From Salinisphaera sp. (lineage in GTDB: Bacteria; Pseudomonadota; Gammaproteobacteria; Nevskiales; Salinisphaeraceae): DNA of 64,000 nucleotides. The translations under genes were made by a program, and so were the position numbers. How positions within the stretch are numbered: the first letter of the stretch is position 1; the number at the start of each line of letters is the position of its first letter. Positions 1 to 8,201 of this stretch are shown here, one piece after another. The notes beneath the pieces are model-generated. The model did no database searches. It had not been told where the DNA came from and saw only the letters and a list, made by a program, of their open reading frames with translations. The stretch covers positions 1 through 64,000 of the forward strand of contig JAQIBT010000074.1 of the NCBI GenBank assembly GCA_027858915.1, read 5' to 3'.

Positions 1-1982
1 GGCCTGGGCGGCGCGGTGGCGGCCGGTGGCGCGGCGGGCGCGGGCTTGGGCGCGTTGAGGAGGTCACCCTGGCGCACGCTGGATTCGAGGCGCTGCCAGC
101 CTTCGTCGGTCATGGTGTGCAGCTTGAGACGGCGCGCGGCGTGCATGGCGTAGATGTAGCAGTCGAGAAACTCATTGGGTTCGCCCGCTTTTTTCTGGTA
201 GGTGAGTTTGCCGCCACGGCCGGGGAATTTGACCTCTGCCAGCAGTTGGCGGATGAAGTCGCCGCGGATGTCGCGCGGCCAGTGGATGCGGCCGGGGCCG
301 TGGCCGGCGAGTTTGAGACGGCCGAAGAACAGGTCTTTGGCGCGGTGGGTGCCGACGATGTAGGGGCGCAGGCCGTGGCGGGCGGCTTTGCCGCCTTTGG
401 TGACGTCGACGGACTGTGAGGGGCGCGAGAATATTTCGCGGGCCGGATCTTCGCGGCCTTTGATGGCCATGTAGCGCATGGATTTGCGCACGCGGACGTA
501 TTCGTAGACTTGCTCTGTGGTGGCGCCGTCGCCGCTGTCGACGGAGACGGCTTGTACGTAGAGGTCGATGCCGCTGGCGTGTTTGATGGGCGTGGCGAGG
601 ACGCGGTCGAGCTGCCACCAGATGTCGCCGTCGACGGGATGCGCGGGCCGGCCCTTGAGCGGTTCGCCGACGATCTCTTGGGCGTCGATCACCCAGGATT
701 CTTCACCGCGGCCCCAGCCGACGATTTCGATGGCGATGCGGTCGTGCTGGATGTCGACGCCGGCGGTGATGGCCAGGGCGCCCTGGGGGGCGTGCCAGGG
801 GGTGTAGTCGAGGGCGCGTTCCCACAGGCGGTCTTCGGTGGGCGCGTCGGTCTGCATTTGCCAGGATTCGCCGAGCGTGGAGTTCACGAAGGCGATCATG
901 GCGCCGTGGTTGCCGCGTTCGCTTTCGCGTTTGGCGCCGAGGAATTTGGCGACGAGGCGTGGCATGCGGGATTCGCTGAAGGTGCTGTATAGCTCGTTGA
1001 GGTCGAAGCCGGCGATGCCGGTGAACGGGGCGTTGGCTTTCCAGCCGTGGCCGGCGGACTCGGCTCGGCAGACGTTGGCGATGCGCTGTTCGTCGGTCCA
1101 GAGCACGCCGCAGCTGGGGCAGGCGTAGCGGGCGGTGTCGGGCAGGTTGTCGCCGTAGATCTCGTGCCAGGGGGCGCTGGCCTTGTCCCAGTGGACGTGT
1201 TCCCACTTGAGGGGTGCGGCGTCGTGGCATTCGTGGCACGGGACGTGGAAGCGCTGCTGGTTGGATTGCGAGATTTCGTCGTCGATGGAGGAGAAGCCGC
1301 GGACGGTGGGCGTGCCGCCGATTAGGAATTTTGCATCGCTGAACGTTTTCAAACGCTCTTCGATGAGTTTGATGCTGTCGCCCTGGCCGCGGATGTTGAC
1401 GTTGCAGTCGTCGGGCTCTTCGACGATGCCCAGGCGGGCGGATGTGGATTTGACGCTGCTGGAGCTGTTGGATCCGACGAGCTTCAGGAAGCCGCCGAGG
1501 AAGCCTTTATAGGTTTGGGTGTTTTCGCTGGAGCGGCTGCGGATATCGAGCTTGTCGCGCAGGGTGCCGCTGCTTTCGACCATCGGTTCGAACTTTTCGC
1601 GGCTGAAATCCTTGCCCGCCTGCTCTTTCGGGAACATGGCGATGGCGGCCATGGGCGAGGTGTCGATCATCCAGCCGAGGGTGTTGTTGATGATGCCGTC
1701 GGTCCAGCCGACCTGGGCGGATTTGCGGCAGACGACGCGCCGGACGGCCGGGTCGTTGATGGCGTTGGCGATGCCGCGCAGCACGGGCGTGACGTCCCAC
1801 GACCACCAGCCGCCGATGGCGGCGCGGCCGGGGGGTAGCCAGCGGTAGCGCTCGGCCCATTCGACAATCGACAGGCGCTCGGGCGGCTGCAGGCTGCTGA
1901 TCAGTTCGTCGATCAGGTAGGCCATGGCCGGCGATGCCTCGGCGGCCTGGGCGGGCGGACGTTCAGCGACCGGGGATGACAT
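1..1982 (-). CDS. Phage terminase large subunit, GpA family (3' end beyond the window)
   Basis: ATPase-nuclease motor that cuts concatemeric phage DNA and pumps it into proheads. Translated from the minus strand, the frame stays open from about 1982 to the window edge, roughly 660 residues, about the length of lambda gpA, so little is missing. Near residue 80 the segment CRKSAQVGWTD matches the unusual Walker A of GpA terminases, followed by FPKEQAGKDFSREKF. A Cys pair set (CHECHD, CPSCG) about 120-150 residues further on fits the zinc-ribbon part of this family. The start is uncertain: ATG at 1982 overlaps the small subunit by 20 bases, while ATG at 1925 starts the conserved part (MAYLIDEL). 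The C-terminal Ala/Pro-rich stretch is open at base 1. Several long plus-strand ORFs opposite this gene are shadows. Confidence 0.9.
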   Translation of the reverse strand, partial: MSSPVAERPPAQAAEASPAMAYLIDELISSLQPPERLSIVEWAERYRWLPPGRAAIGGWWSWDVTPVLRGIANAINDPAVRRVVCRKSAQVGWTDGIINNTLGWMIDTSPMAAIAMFPKEQAGKDFSREKFEPMVESSGTLRDKLDIRSRSSENTQTYKGFLGGFLKLVGSNSSSSVKSTSARLGIVEEPDDCNVNIRGQGDSIKLIEERLKTFSDAKFLIGGTPTVRGFSSIDDEISQSNQQRFHVPCHECHDAAPLKWEHVHWDKASAPWHEIYGDNLPDTARYACPSCGVLWTDEQRIANVCRAESAGHGWKANAPFTGIAGFDLNELYSTFSESRMPRLVAKFLGAKRESERGNHGAMIAFVNSTLGESWQMQTDAPTEDRLWERALDYTPWHAPQGALAITAGVDIQHDRIAIEIVGWGRGEESWVIDAQEIVGEPLKGRPAHPVDGDIWWQLDRVLATPIKHASGIDLYVQAVSVDSGDGATTEQVYEYVRVRKSMRYMAIKGREDPAREIFSRPSQSVDVTKGGKAARHGLRPYIVGTHRAKDLFFGRLKLAGHGPGRIHWPRDIRGDFIRQLLAEVKFPGRGGKLTYQKKAGEPNEFLDCYIYAMHAARRLKLHTMTDEGWQRLESSVRQGDLLNAPKPAPAAPPAATAPPR

Positions 1983-2622
1983 GCTCGCGCACCTGTTTGA
2001 GTGTGTTTTCGATTTCTCGGCGGATCAGATCCTCGCGGCCCTGCCCGGGCTCGACCGCATCGAGCAGTTGGTCGATGCGATGCGGGAGCGCCAGCAAGGC
2101 CGAGCGCAGGCCCACTACAACGCGCTGCCACGCGGGCGCGATTTCATCGGCAGGGATGAGTTGGCGTTCGAGCTCCTGGCGCTTCAGGCGCGTCATCAAC
2201 GCGTCCTCTGCGGCTTTCCAGGTGCGCGGGTCGCGGCCCTGCAGCACGCGCAGCATCAGCGAGACCGTCTCGCTGTAGGCCGCCTGCTCTGCAGCCTGCG
2301 TCAGCACGTCCAGTTCAGACAGCTCATCCGCTTGCGAGGGGTATTGCCGCGCCACGGCCACAGCCTGCTGCGCCAGCCGCTCACCCGCTGCGTCAGCCGG
2401 CGCACCGCTGCCGTTCAGGCCAGCCCGCTGGTCGCGATCTGCCAGCCAGTCGACGACGGCGTCGACGTCATACCGGTGCGACTGGCCTGGCCGGCCACGC
2501 TGGGCGATCGGGCACGCCGGCTCTTCCTCGATCCAGCGGCGGACGACCGACGCCTCCCAGTCGCCAATGCCACGGCGCGAAAGCTCAGCCACCAGCTCGC
2601 GGCCTTTCACCAGCTCAGGCAT
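1963..2622 (-). CDS. Phage terminase small subunit, Nu1-like
   Basis: DNA-recognition partner of the terminase. The N-terminal 60 residues form a winged-helix-like region (LVKGRELVAELSRRGIGDWE, then WIEEEPACPIAQRGRPGQ and SHRYDVDAVVDWLADRD) typical of Nu1/DUF1441 proteins. The C-terminal half is helical and charged, as expected for oligomerisation and for binding the large subunit. The ATG at 2622 is preferred over the in-frame GTG at 2631 because a G-rich ribosome-binding-like run lies just upstream of it. Its end overlaps the large-subunit start, the usual small-then-large order. Length about 219 residues. Family assignment is by remembered similarity, not by search. Confidence 0.8.
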   Translation of the reverse strand: MPELVKGRELVAELSRRGIGDWEASVVRRWIEEEPACPIAQRGRPGQSHRYDVDAVVDWLADRDQRAGLNGSGAPADAAGERLAQQAVAVARQYPSQADELSELDVLTQAAEQAAYSETVSLMLRVLQGRDPRTWKAAEDALMTRLKRQELERQLIPADEIAPAWQRVVVGLRSALLALPHRIDQLLDAVEPGQGREDLIRREIENTLKQVREHVIPGR

Positions 2623-2794
2623 GACGCACACCCCCGGATTGATGGCTGGCCGACGACCCGTGAACCGGTTTCGAACCTCGCAAAACTAGACAAAACCTGC
2701 GCGTTTGAATACCCGCATGCGCTGCTGCCCAGAAGGACCCGCGACGGGTCGGGGCGTCTTCGGATGCCGTGCCGATCGAGGCTGGCGAGCAGGT

Positions 2795-3060
2795 GTCACC
2801 ACCGTCACCACCTGTAAAGGCAGGTGGTGACGGCAGGTGGTGGCGGCGAATCCATTGCGCCATAAGCGTTTGGGTTGCTGTCACCACTGTCACCACCTTT
2901 TCTCTTAACGTATAAGGGATATCAGCAGCAGCTGGTCGTGTGCATGCGCGCACGCGCCTACGCGGGAACGGGTTTAGGTGGTGACGGTGGTGACAGCCTT
3001 CTCGCGCAAGGGCTAGCGTGTCACCAACGGGGGTTGGTGACAGGTGGTGACGGTGGTGAC
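2795..3060. repeat. Cluster of GGTGGTGAC / GTCACCACC 9-mers with two hairpins
   Basis: The 431 bases between the terminase small subunit and the VapE gene carry no convincing gene but are full of a 9-mer. GTCACCAC(C/T) occurs as tandem doublets at 2795 and 2804, and at 2880 and 2889. GGTGGTGAC occurs as doublets at 2977 and 2986, and at 3043 and 3052. Variant or inverted copies lie at 2823, 3020 and 3033. Two copies form a perfect 13-bp inverted repeat (2802-2814 with 2821-2833, 6-base loop), and a 10-bp stem with a GGGG loop lies at 3019-3042. The doublets and dyads suggest a protein-binding array such as a replication origin or packaging site next to the primase. The minus-strand ORF through this region is low-complexity (HHRHH, VVTVVT) and is rejected as a gene. 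Confidence 0.75.
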
Positions 3061-3062
3061 AG

Positions 3063-5270
3063 CTAGAACGCATTGACGGCCTCCGTTTGCTCGCGAACAT
3101 GATCATTGCGATCTTCTTCGGGCCGCAGGTACAACCATCTCTTGCGACCATTGACGCGTCGCTGGCGCCGGACCCAGCCCATTCGCTTGATGATGGAGCC
3201 GGCCCGCATCTGCTCTTGCCGCGTGTGCCGAGACTTATCAAGATTCAGCGCGAGGCTCAGCACCTGGTCGATCGTCACCTCATCCTTTCGCCCGCTGAAT
3301 GCCGCTGGGCCGTCCGAATCGTAGTGGCCGTACCCTTCCAGCCAATCCGAGATCGGATCAGCCCATGAGTCTTCCATGTAACGCCGAGCGCGCTCGTGTT
3401 CGGCTTGCGCCGGCAACTCCCAGTAGCACTCGCCGCGCTTATAGCGGGCGTCTGCCTCGGCCCATAGCTGGTCCCGATCTGCCTTGAGCATCTCCAGCTC
3501 CACGCCGCTGACACGCACGGGCATGAATCGCCTGGCGCCTGTCGGGTCGCGCAGGTATTCGTCGTCGTTGGTCGTACCCACGAATATGCAGTGACGAGGG
3601 AATGAGCGCGGCATGCGCCCGTAGCTGGGCCTGAATACATCGACCTTGGCCGACACGGCCGACTTGACCTTGGGCATCTGCGGCTTCGAGAACGCCTGCA
3701 TCTCCTCGATCTCTACTAGCCAACGGCCCTGCAGGATCTGATAGAAATCCTTGTTATCTGGCGATTCGGTGGTGGCCACGAACCAATCGCTGCCAGACAG
3801 CAGCTCAATCGCCGTCGACTTGCCTGCACCTTGCGCGCCTTCGAGGATCATCATCAGATCGCTTTTGCAGCCTGGGTCACGTACCCGCGCCGCTGCAGCG
3901 ATCATGAAGTTCAGCCCAACCTGCCGGCTGTACTCGTCATACTCGACGCCGAAATAATCAGCCAGCAGGCGCGGCAACCGATCCTCGCCATCCCAGTGCA
4001 GCGCGTCCAGGTAATCCCGCACCGGGTGAAACTTGTTGCGTGCCGCTACCATGCCCACGGCCTCATACATCAGACCAGTGGCGACATTGAGGCCGTACGT
4101 CTCAGGGTGCCCAAACCAGGCAGCCAGCTCGGCCACCTCGGCATCGGATATCTCACGCAGCCCGCCACCGAACGGCGGCTCGCGCGAGAACACGACTTTC
4201 GTCGCAAACTCATTCAGCCGCAGCAGCCCCGCCAGCCGGTCGTCATGCTCGAGGATGGTGGCCACGTTATGAATCGTCGCCGTAACCCGGCCGTCCTTGT
4301 TGCAGATCAGTCGTTCGCGCCAGCCGGCATCCGCGATTTGGCGCTCAATCTCAGCCAGCACATAGGCGCGAACAGCAGCCAGCCCCTGCTCGGCATGCAT
4401 ATCATTGAAGTCAGACCGCCCCGCCGGGTCATTGAACACCGGCGACAACACCAGCGCCTTGTGCGCCTCGCCAGCCGTATTGGCCTTGTGCTGCCCTACA
4501 TTTGCCTGCTCAGCCGTCTGATTTGGAAGCGGCCTCACCTCATGATCGTCATCAGCGCAGATCACCACCGTTCGCATGCGAAACGTCTCACGCAAACGCG
4601 CCAGCACCGGCTGAATGTTTCCGGCATCAAACACCACCACCGTGGGATACCCAGTGGCTTGATGCAGGCTAGCGCCGGTCGCGTAACCTTCGGCAATCAA
4701 AATAGGCAAATCACCCTGGAAAGAGCCCAGGTGATGACACGCCCCTTGCTTGGGCGTGCCTGTTAAAAATCGTTTACTACCGTCGGCCGCAATCCACTGC
4801 AGGCCTACCAGCACCTTGTCGCGCCGCACCGGGACCACCACGGCACCGCGGGCATACCGCACGCCGTGCCCAGCCACGCCCTTGCGGGCCAGATACTCAG
4901 ACGCACCCTGCTCTGGCAGCTTCGGCCAGATCCGCTCTGCCCGGTTGCGCGCCTCATCAACCGCCGCCTGGCGCGCCTTGCGAGCCTCGGCGTCGGCTTC
5001 GGCGCGCGCCTGGGCAAACGCCTTGCGTTCATCGTCCGACAACCCGCGGCCGTCTGGCTTGATCTCAACAGAGGCGCCCGTCTTCCAGTTGCCGCCGTGC
5101 CCGTACACCAGTACATCGCCATTCTTCGCGCGGTACTCATGCAACACATACCAGCCGGATTTTTTCTTACCCTTATCAGTATCGACCGCCACCCGCTGCA
5201 GCGCGCCAAACTCGACGTGCTCAACAGCCAGCCCGATAGACTCTAATTGACGATATACCCCGTCAATCAT
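3063..5270 (-). CDS. Phage primase-helicase: TOPRIM plus VapE domain
   Basis: A 735-residue replication protein. Residues about 1-120 resemble the N-terminal part of phage primases, with a charged helix. Residues about 130-300 carry a TOPRIM-like fold (PILIAEGYATGASLHQATGY, VVVFDAGN, VVICADDDHE), giving the Glu and the DxD acidic residues. The C-terminal half is a virulence-associated-E helicase domain with Walker A GAQGAGKS, then the acidic VEIEEM and the conserved RPSYGRMPRSFPRHCIFVGT and GARRFMPV segments. It starts one base inside the stop of the upstream gene (TGATG), so the two are translationally coupled. Expected role: priming and unwinding at the phage origin, for which the adjacent 9-mer array is a candidate. 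Confidence 0.9.
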   Translation of the reverse strand: MIDGVYRQLESIGLAVEHVEFGALQRVAVDTDKGKKKSGWYVLHEYRAKNGDVLVYGHGGNWKTGASVEIKPDGRGLSDDERKAFAQARAEADAEARKARQAAVDEARNRAERIWPKLPEQGASEYLARKGVAGHGVRYARGAVVVPVRRDKVLVGLQWIAADGSKRFLTGTPKQGACHHLGSFQGDLPILIAEGYATGASLHQATGYPTVVVFDAGNIQPVLARLRETFRMRTVVICADDDHEVRPLPNQTAEQANVGQHKANTAGEAHKALVLSPVFNDPAGRSDFNDMHAEQGLAAVRAYVLAEIERQIADAGWRERLICNKDGRVTATIHNVATILEHDDRLAGLLRLNEFATKVVFSREPPFGGGLREISDAEVAELAAWFGHPETYGLNVATGLMYEAVGMVAARNKFHPVRDYLDALHWDGEDRLPRLLADYFGVEYDEYSRQVGLNFMIAAAARVRDPGCKSDLMMILEGAQGAGKSTAIELLSGSDWFVATTESPDNKDFYQILQGRWLVEIEEMQAFSKPQMPKVKSAVSAKVDVFRPSYGRMPRSFPRHCIFVGTTNDDEYLRDPTGARRFMPVRVSGVELEMLKADRDQLWAEADARYKRGECYWELPAQAEHERARRYMEDSWADPISDWLEGYGHYDSDGPAAFSGRKDEVTIDQVLSLALNLDKSRHTRQEQMRAGSIIKRMGWVRRQRRVNGRKRWLYLRPEEDRNDHVREQTEAVNAF

Positions 5271-5938
5271 CAGTGCGCCGCCTTCGCCGCACGGACGCGC
5301 TGGCGACGATCAGAAAAATGGTCGGACCCGCCGGGCGAACTCAGCGCATCACGCACGCACTGCACCCGTGCCCGGATACTCGCAACGGCCGCTTCCAGGC
5401 CCCGCAGATCGTCCTCAATCTCACCGTCTGATACATCCGCCGGGTTGATCTCGCCGTCTGCCAATGCCCGAGCCAGCGCCGACGTCGTGCGACCCGCCTC
5501 ACTCAGCAATCGGCCCATAATCTCAGCATCCGGGCAAGGCTCCGCCGCAAGCGACACAGCCCCGATAAACCCATAACGCCACGCCAGCTCGTGCCGGCAA
5601 CGCTCGCCGTAAGGCTCAGGCAGCGCATACGCCCACGCCTCTTCGAGCTCGCACGGAATCCGCACCGAGCCATCCATGGCCCGCTCAACCCGCTTGCGTA
5701 ATTTGCCCGCGAGCCGGCCCGACTCAATGATGGACGCGTGCCGATCGATCTCGGGCCATTCCAGCGTCTGCACGTCCGCCGGCACACGCTGGTTGTATTC
5801 ACACGCCAGAGCCAGCGCAAAAGCCTCTTGCGTGAACGGCGTCTCGCGGATCGCCATATCCAGAAAGAATGTCAACACATCCTGTCGCCGCCGGTGGCTC
5901 GTCTGTCCGCAGCGAGACGTATTCGGTTTAGCAATCAT
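5270..5938 (-). CDS. Phage protein of unknown function upstream of the primase
   Basis: About 222 residues from ATG 5938 (MIAKPNTSRCGQTSH). The longer reading from 6001 is less likely, because GAGGGG lies 10 bases before the 5938 ATG. The protein is mostly helical: an N-terminal basic stretch (HRRRQ), then FFLDMAIRETPFTQEAFALA, which could be a DNA-binding or structural helix pair, and an acidic C-terminus. No enzyme motif is visible. It is the first or second gene of the leftward transcript that begins at the Cro-like gene and overlaps the VapE start by one base, so a role in early replication or its control is likely. I do not recognise the family. Confidence 0.65.
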   Translation of the reverse strand: MIAKPNTSRCGQTSHRRRQDVLTFFLDMAIRETPFTQEAFALALACEYNQRVPADVQTLEWPEIDRHASIIESGRLAGKLRKRVERAMDGSVRIPCELEEAWAYALPEPYGERCRHELAWRYGFIGAVSLAAEPCPDAEIMGRLLSEAGRTTSALARALADGEINPADVSDGEIEDDLRGLEAAVASIRARVQCVRDALSSPGGSDHFSDRRQRVRAAKAAH

Positions 5939-6040
5939 CCGCGACAATCCCCTCAAGGTAACAACCCAATCTGTAACCAACCGCTCGCCCGCCAAAGCCA
6001 AGGAACGGTAAAAATGACAAACCCAGCGCAGCCAACGGCC

Positions 6041-6265
6041 TCACGCGGATTGCTCCACGCCGGGCAACGGCCCAAACAGCTCTGGATTGAGTTCGCGGCG
6101 CGTCACGCGGCCACGAAGAACCCGCTCGATATCCCGGCATCGCTTGCCAGGAACCCAGCCGGTCGCAGCCCAGCGCTGCACCGCCTGCGGTCGGACGCCC
6201 AACAGAGCGGCCAAGGCCGTCTGGCTACCAGCGATCGCGATCGCGCGATGTATTCCGTGATTCAT
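6041..6265 (-). CDS. Cro/YdaS-like helix-turn-helix regulator
   Basis: A 74-residue DNA-binding protein. The start at 6265 (MNHGIHRAIAIAGS) is chosen over upstream in-frame codons because it gives a normal Cro/YdaS length and lies just behind the leftward promoter. The segment QTALAALLGVRPQAVQRWAA is a clear helix-turn-helix, followed by VPGKRCRDIERVLRGRVTRR and ELNPELFG, the characteristic end of Cro/YdaS proteins. It is divergent from the CI-like gene across a gap that holds three operator-like dyads, exactly the position of cro. It presumably opens the lytic, leftward transcript. Confidence 0.85.
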   Translation of the reverse strand: MNHGIHRAIAIAGSQTALAALLGVRPQAVQRWAATGWVPGKRCRDIERVLRGRVTRRELNPELFGPLPGVEQSA

Positions 6266-6272
6266 AACCCAC

Positions 6273-6338
6273 GTTTTACAAGTATCATTTGTAGGCGTCA
6301 AGCGAAATTTGCAATGCACCCTACAACGGCCGCATGTA
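6273..6338. promoter_or_regulatory. Divergent cro/cI control region with three operator-like sites
   Basis: Leftward promoter: -35 TTGACG (complement of 6296-6301), 17-base spacer, -10 TAAAAC (complement of 6273-6278). Between the two boxes lies the near-perfect dyad TACAAGTATCATTTGTA (6277-6293). Weaker copies of the same TACAA-N7-TTGTA pattern are GTCAAGCGAAATTTGCA (6297-6313) and TACAACGGCCGCATGTA (6322-6338), spaced 20 and 25 bases apart. The third ends three bases before a GTG in frame with the repressor gene. The arrangement matches a three-operator lysogeny switch. A clear rightward promoter for the repressor was not resolved. Confidence 0.75.
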
Positions 6339-6349
6339 ACGTGAAAATC

Positions 6350-6880
6350 ATGCACATAGGAAAGCGCATTGCCACGGCTCGCCTCGCCGCTGATTTAACT
6401 CAGAGCGAACTGGCGCGCCGGTTGAAAGTCACGCCGCAGTCGGTCCAGTCGTGGGAAGCCGGCAACAGCACACCGCGCCCCCAGCGCGTGCAAGACATCG
6501 CCGCCGCCCTGGGCTGCAACGATGCCTGGCTAGCCGGCTACAACGACCGCGCCACCGCCGGGCGCGCCAATTACCCATCCACGCCGGCCAGCCGCGCGCA
6601 TTACATCGCCGAAAACACGCCGGACCACCTCGATGTCGGTATCATCGAAGACATCCTGGAAGCCCTAAGCGACATCCAGGTAAAAAACATCGACGAAGAA
6701 CTCACTCGCCAAACCATGGCCGAGATCATCGCCGACGCATACGCCACCACCGTCCGGCGCGTCCGCGCTGCGCAACGCAGCCAGGTGCACAACATCGTCG
6801 CGGACGCCGTCGGCAAAAGTCACCACCAGAAAAAGCAGGGTAGCCATTGGGACAAAGACAAATCGCAAGACAAGCCGTGA
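6350..6880 (+). CDS. CI-like phage repressor (XRE helix-turn-helix, no S24 peptidase domain)
   Basis: About 176 residues from ATG 6350; an in-frame GTG at 6341 is an alternative. The N-terminus (MHIGKRIATARLAADLTQSE, LARRLKVTPQSVQSWEAG, NSTPRPQRVQDIAAALGC) is a textbook XRE/434-type helix-turn-helix. The C-terminal half is helical and acidic, then basic, and has no LexA/S24 Ser-Lys catalytic signature, so RecA-driven self-cleavage is not predicted. Neither candidate start has a good Shine-Dalgarno sequence, so a leaderless message, as for lambda cI from its maintenance promoter, is possible. It is expected to bind the TACAA-N7-TTGTA sites on both sides of the gene. Confidence 0.85.
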   Translation: MHIGKRIATARLAADLTQSELARRLKVTPQSVQSWEAGNSTPRPQRVQDIAAALGCNDAWLAGYNDRATAGRANYPSTPASRAHYIAENTPDHLDVGIIEDILEALSDIQVKNIDEELTRQTMAEIIADAYATTVRRVRAAQRSQVHNIVADAVGKSHHQKKQGSHWDKDKSQDKP

Positions 6881-7080
6881 GCGATTCGTACGACCAACGC
6901 TCAGGCACCGGGCGTCGTCAAAACACGACCGGCCGCCGCCAGACCGACACGCCATCCCATAAGCCGTGCGTCCAAGTGACTATAGATGCCACATTCCAGG
7001 CCGGCGCCGTCACCATCTATGCCCACCCACTGCCGGCAAAGCCGCAAGAGGCACCAGAAGAAAAACAGCGCACTGATTAA
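6847..7080 (+). CDS. Small hypothetical protein after the repressor
   Basis: A 77-residue ORF overlapping the last 34 bases of the repressor gene in another frame. It is basic and polar at the start (RRQNTTGRRQTDT), with a short beta-like stretch (VQVTIDATFQAGAVTIYAHP) and a Pro/Glu-rich tail. It lies between the repressor and a Rho-independent terminator at 7163, so it would be on the repressor transcript. An opposing minus-strand ORF (6901-7179) encodes a Trp/Phe-rich hydrophobic helix and cannot be excluded. No family recognised. Confidence 0.4.
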   Translation: MGQRQIARQAVSDSYDQRSGTGRRQNTTGRRQTDTPSHKPCVQVTIDATFQAGAVTIYAHPLPAKPQEAPEEKQRTD

Positions 7081-7162
7081 CCACCAGCACACTACAAAGC
7101 CGAGAAGGCCGAGCGAAATCAGCTCATAGAAAGCGCGGATCCACGCCAACCCCTCATCACCA

Positions 7163-7185
7163 GCCCGCCTAGCGGGCATTCTTTT
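7163..7185 (+). terminator. Rho-independent terminator of the repressor transcript
   Basis: GCCCGC (7163-7168), CTA loop, GCGGGC (7172-7177), then ATTCTTTT. It lies between the repressor unit and the promoter of the next operon and separates the two transcripts. Confidence 0.7.
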
Positions 7186-7194
7186 GTGCGGAAT

Positions 7195-7234
7195 TACAAA
7201 TTACACTTGACGACTTACAATTAGGGATTGTAAT
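7195..7234 (+). promoter_or_regulatory. Promoter of the rightward phage operon with two operator-like dyads
   Basis: TTGACG (7207-7212), 16-base spacer, TGTAAT (7229-7234). The dyad TACAATTAGGGATTGTA (7216-7232; perfect 7-bp arms if extended to 7215-7233) lies between the boxes. A half-matching copy, TACAAATTACACTTGAC (7195-7211), overlaps the -35 and is spaced 21 bases away, two helical turns. These have the same pattern as the sites in the cro/cI gap, so this operon is probably silenced by the same repressor. Confidence 0.75.
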
Positions 7235-7279
7235 GTCGGCAGCGTAGACCCACAAACCGCCAACCAGGCGACCCGCGCC

Positions 7280-7690
7280 ATGACCGAATCTGTCGCACAA
7301 CCCCGCTACACGCTGCAGGAAGCCGCCCAGGCCATCGGCATGGGCGAGCGCGCCGTGTTTCGCGCCCTGCGCCGTCGACGCGTCATCACCAAGGCCAACG
7401 TGCCGGTTGTGCGCTACAAGCGCCTGGGCTATCTGGTTGAAGAAGAACACAGTTACCAGCACCCCAGCGTCGGCACCAAGTTCTACAGCCGCACCCTGGT
7501 CACGCCCGCCGGCATCCAATGGCTGCAAACCCTGCTCGCTGACGATCAGGCCAGCAAACCCTGCCCCATGCACGCCCTCGTGCAAGAAATCGCCCACATG
7601 AACCCCGACGCGGCCGAAATCGGCCCCGGCAAGCTGAGCCATCTGGTCAGCCAGGCCCGCGCCATCATCGCCAGCGAGGCCAGCCAATGA
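7280..7690 (+). CDS. Phage KilAC-type (antirepressor C-terminal) DNA-binding protein
   Basis: A 136-residue protein whose first 90 residues (YTLQEAAQAIGMGERAVFRA, VPVVRYKRLGYLVEEE, FYSRTLVTPAGIQWLQTLL) match the KilAC/ANT domain found at the C-terminus of phage antirepressors: a helix-turn-helix that chooses between two states, then a small beta-wing. Here it stands alone without an N-terminal BRO or Rha domain. First gene of the rightward operon, about 40 bases behind the operator-bearing promoter, and joined to the next gene by an ATGA overlap. It may antagonise the repressor or act as a secondary regulator. Confidence 0.8.
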   Translation: MTESVAQPRYTLQEAAQAIGMGERAVFRALRRRRVITKANVPVVRYKRLGYLVEEEHSYQHPSVGTKFYSRTLVTPAGIQWLQTLLADDQASKPCPMHALVQEIAHMNPDAAEIGPGKLSHLVSQARAIIASEASQ

Positions 7691-7926
7691 GCCATATCAG
7701 CCAACAACTGATCGCCGCCGGCGTCGAGATCGAAACCACCACGTTCACGGCCGGCAATCTCGTCATTGTCGAGCTACGCCGTGGCGTGCCCGGTCATGCC
7801 AGCGGCACCGGCCTGTACGGCGCTGGCAAAACCCGCGACGAAGCCCTCGCCATGCTGCTCGAAACCATCAACCAGATGTCCCGCCTGGTCGAGCACTCCA
7901 TGACCACCACGCAGGCCACGGCATGA
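7687..7926 (+). CDS. Small phage protein, unknown
   Basis: 79 residues, starting in an ATGA overlap with the KilAC gene and ending in one with the next gene. It has alternating beta-like residues (IETTTFTAGNLVIVELRRG), a Gly-rich turn, then one helix (TRDEALAMLLETINQMSRLV). This small alpha/beta shape suits an accessory phage protein. No family recognised. Confidence 0.65.
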   Translation: MSHISQQLIAAGVEIETTTFTAGNLVIVELRRGVPGHASGTGLYGAGKTRDEALAMLLETINQMSRLVEHSMTTTQATA

Positions 7927-8201
7927 GCTGCACCCCGTTTCAGATCGAAGAAATCAACGTGCGCTACGAAACCGGCCACGGCCTGCCATCCGGTACGCGC
8001 ATTGCCATCTACATGTGCAACGTCACCAAATTCAGCCGCGCGATTCTGCAGGTACAGCAAGGCGGCCAATGGAATAACAGCGGCCTGGCCGGCATCGGCC
8101 ACGGGCGCCAGGACGCCGTCTCCGACCTCCACCTGCAAATGCAGGCACTGGTCGATGGCACCCGGCAGATCCTCAGGGCCTGCCCCTGGGTGCCGCAATG
8201 A
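7923..8201 (+). CDS. Small phage protein, unknown
   Basis: 92 residues inside the ATGA-coupled chain. The N-terminal half is beta-rich (FQIEEINVRYETG, RIAIYMCNVTKFSRAILQVQ) and ends in an amphipathic helix (LHLQMQALVDGTRQILRA). Two Cys only, with no metal-binding pattern. No family recognised; coupling on both sides supports translation. Confidence 0.65.
   Translation: MSCTPFQIEEINVRYETGHGLPSGTRIAIYMCNVTKFSRAILQVQQGGQWNNSGLAGIGHGRQDAVSDLHLQMQALVDGTRQILRACPWVPQ

Noticed and set aside
117-1848. Several long plus-strand ORFs
   Set aside because: All lie opposite the terminase frame, are Gly/Ala/Val-rich and have no domain; antisense shadows.
2795-3060. CRISPR array
   Set aside because: The repeat unit is 9 bases, in doublets without spacers of equal length; no cas genes.
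2615-3241. 208-codon minus-strand ORF through the 9-mer array
   Set aside because: Its protein is repeat-derived (HHRHH, VVTVVT) and it overlaps the VapE end; the repeats keep the frame open.
5738-6349. Upstream extension of the repressor frame
   Set aside because: Runs antisense to the Cro-like gene and the upstream gene; the conserved part starts at 6350.
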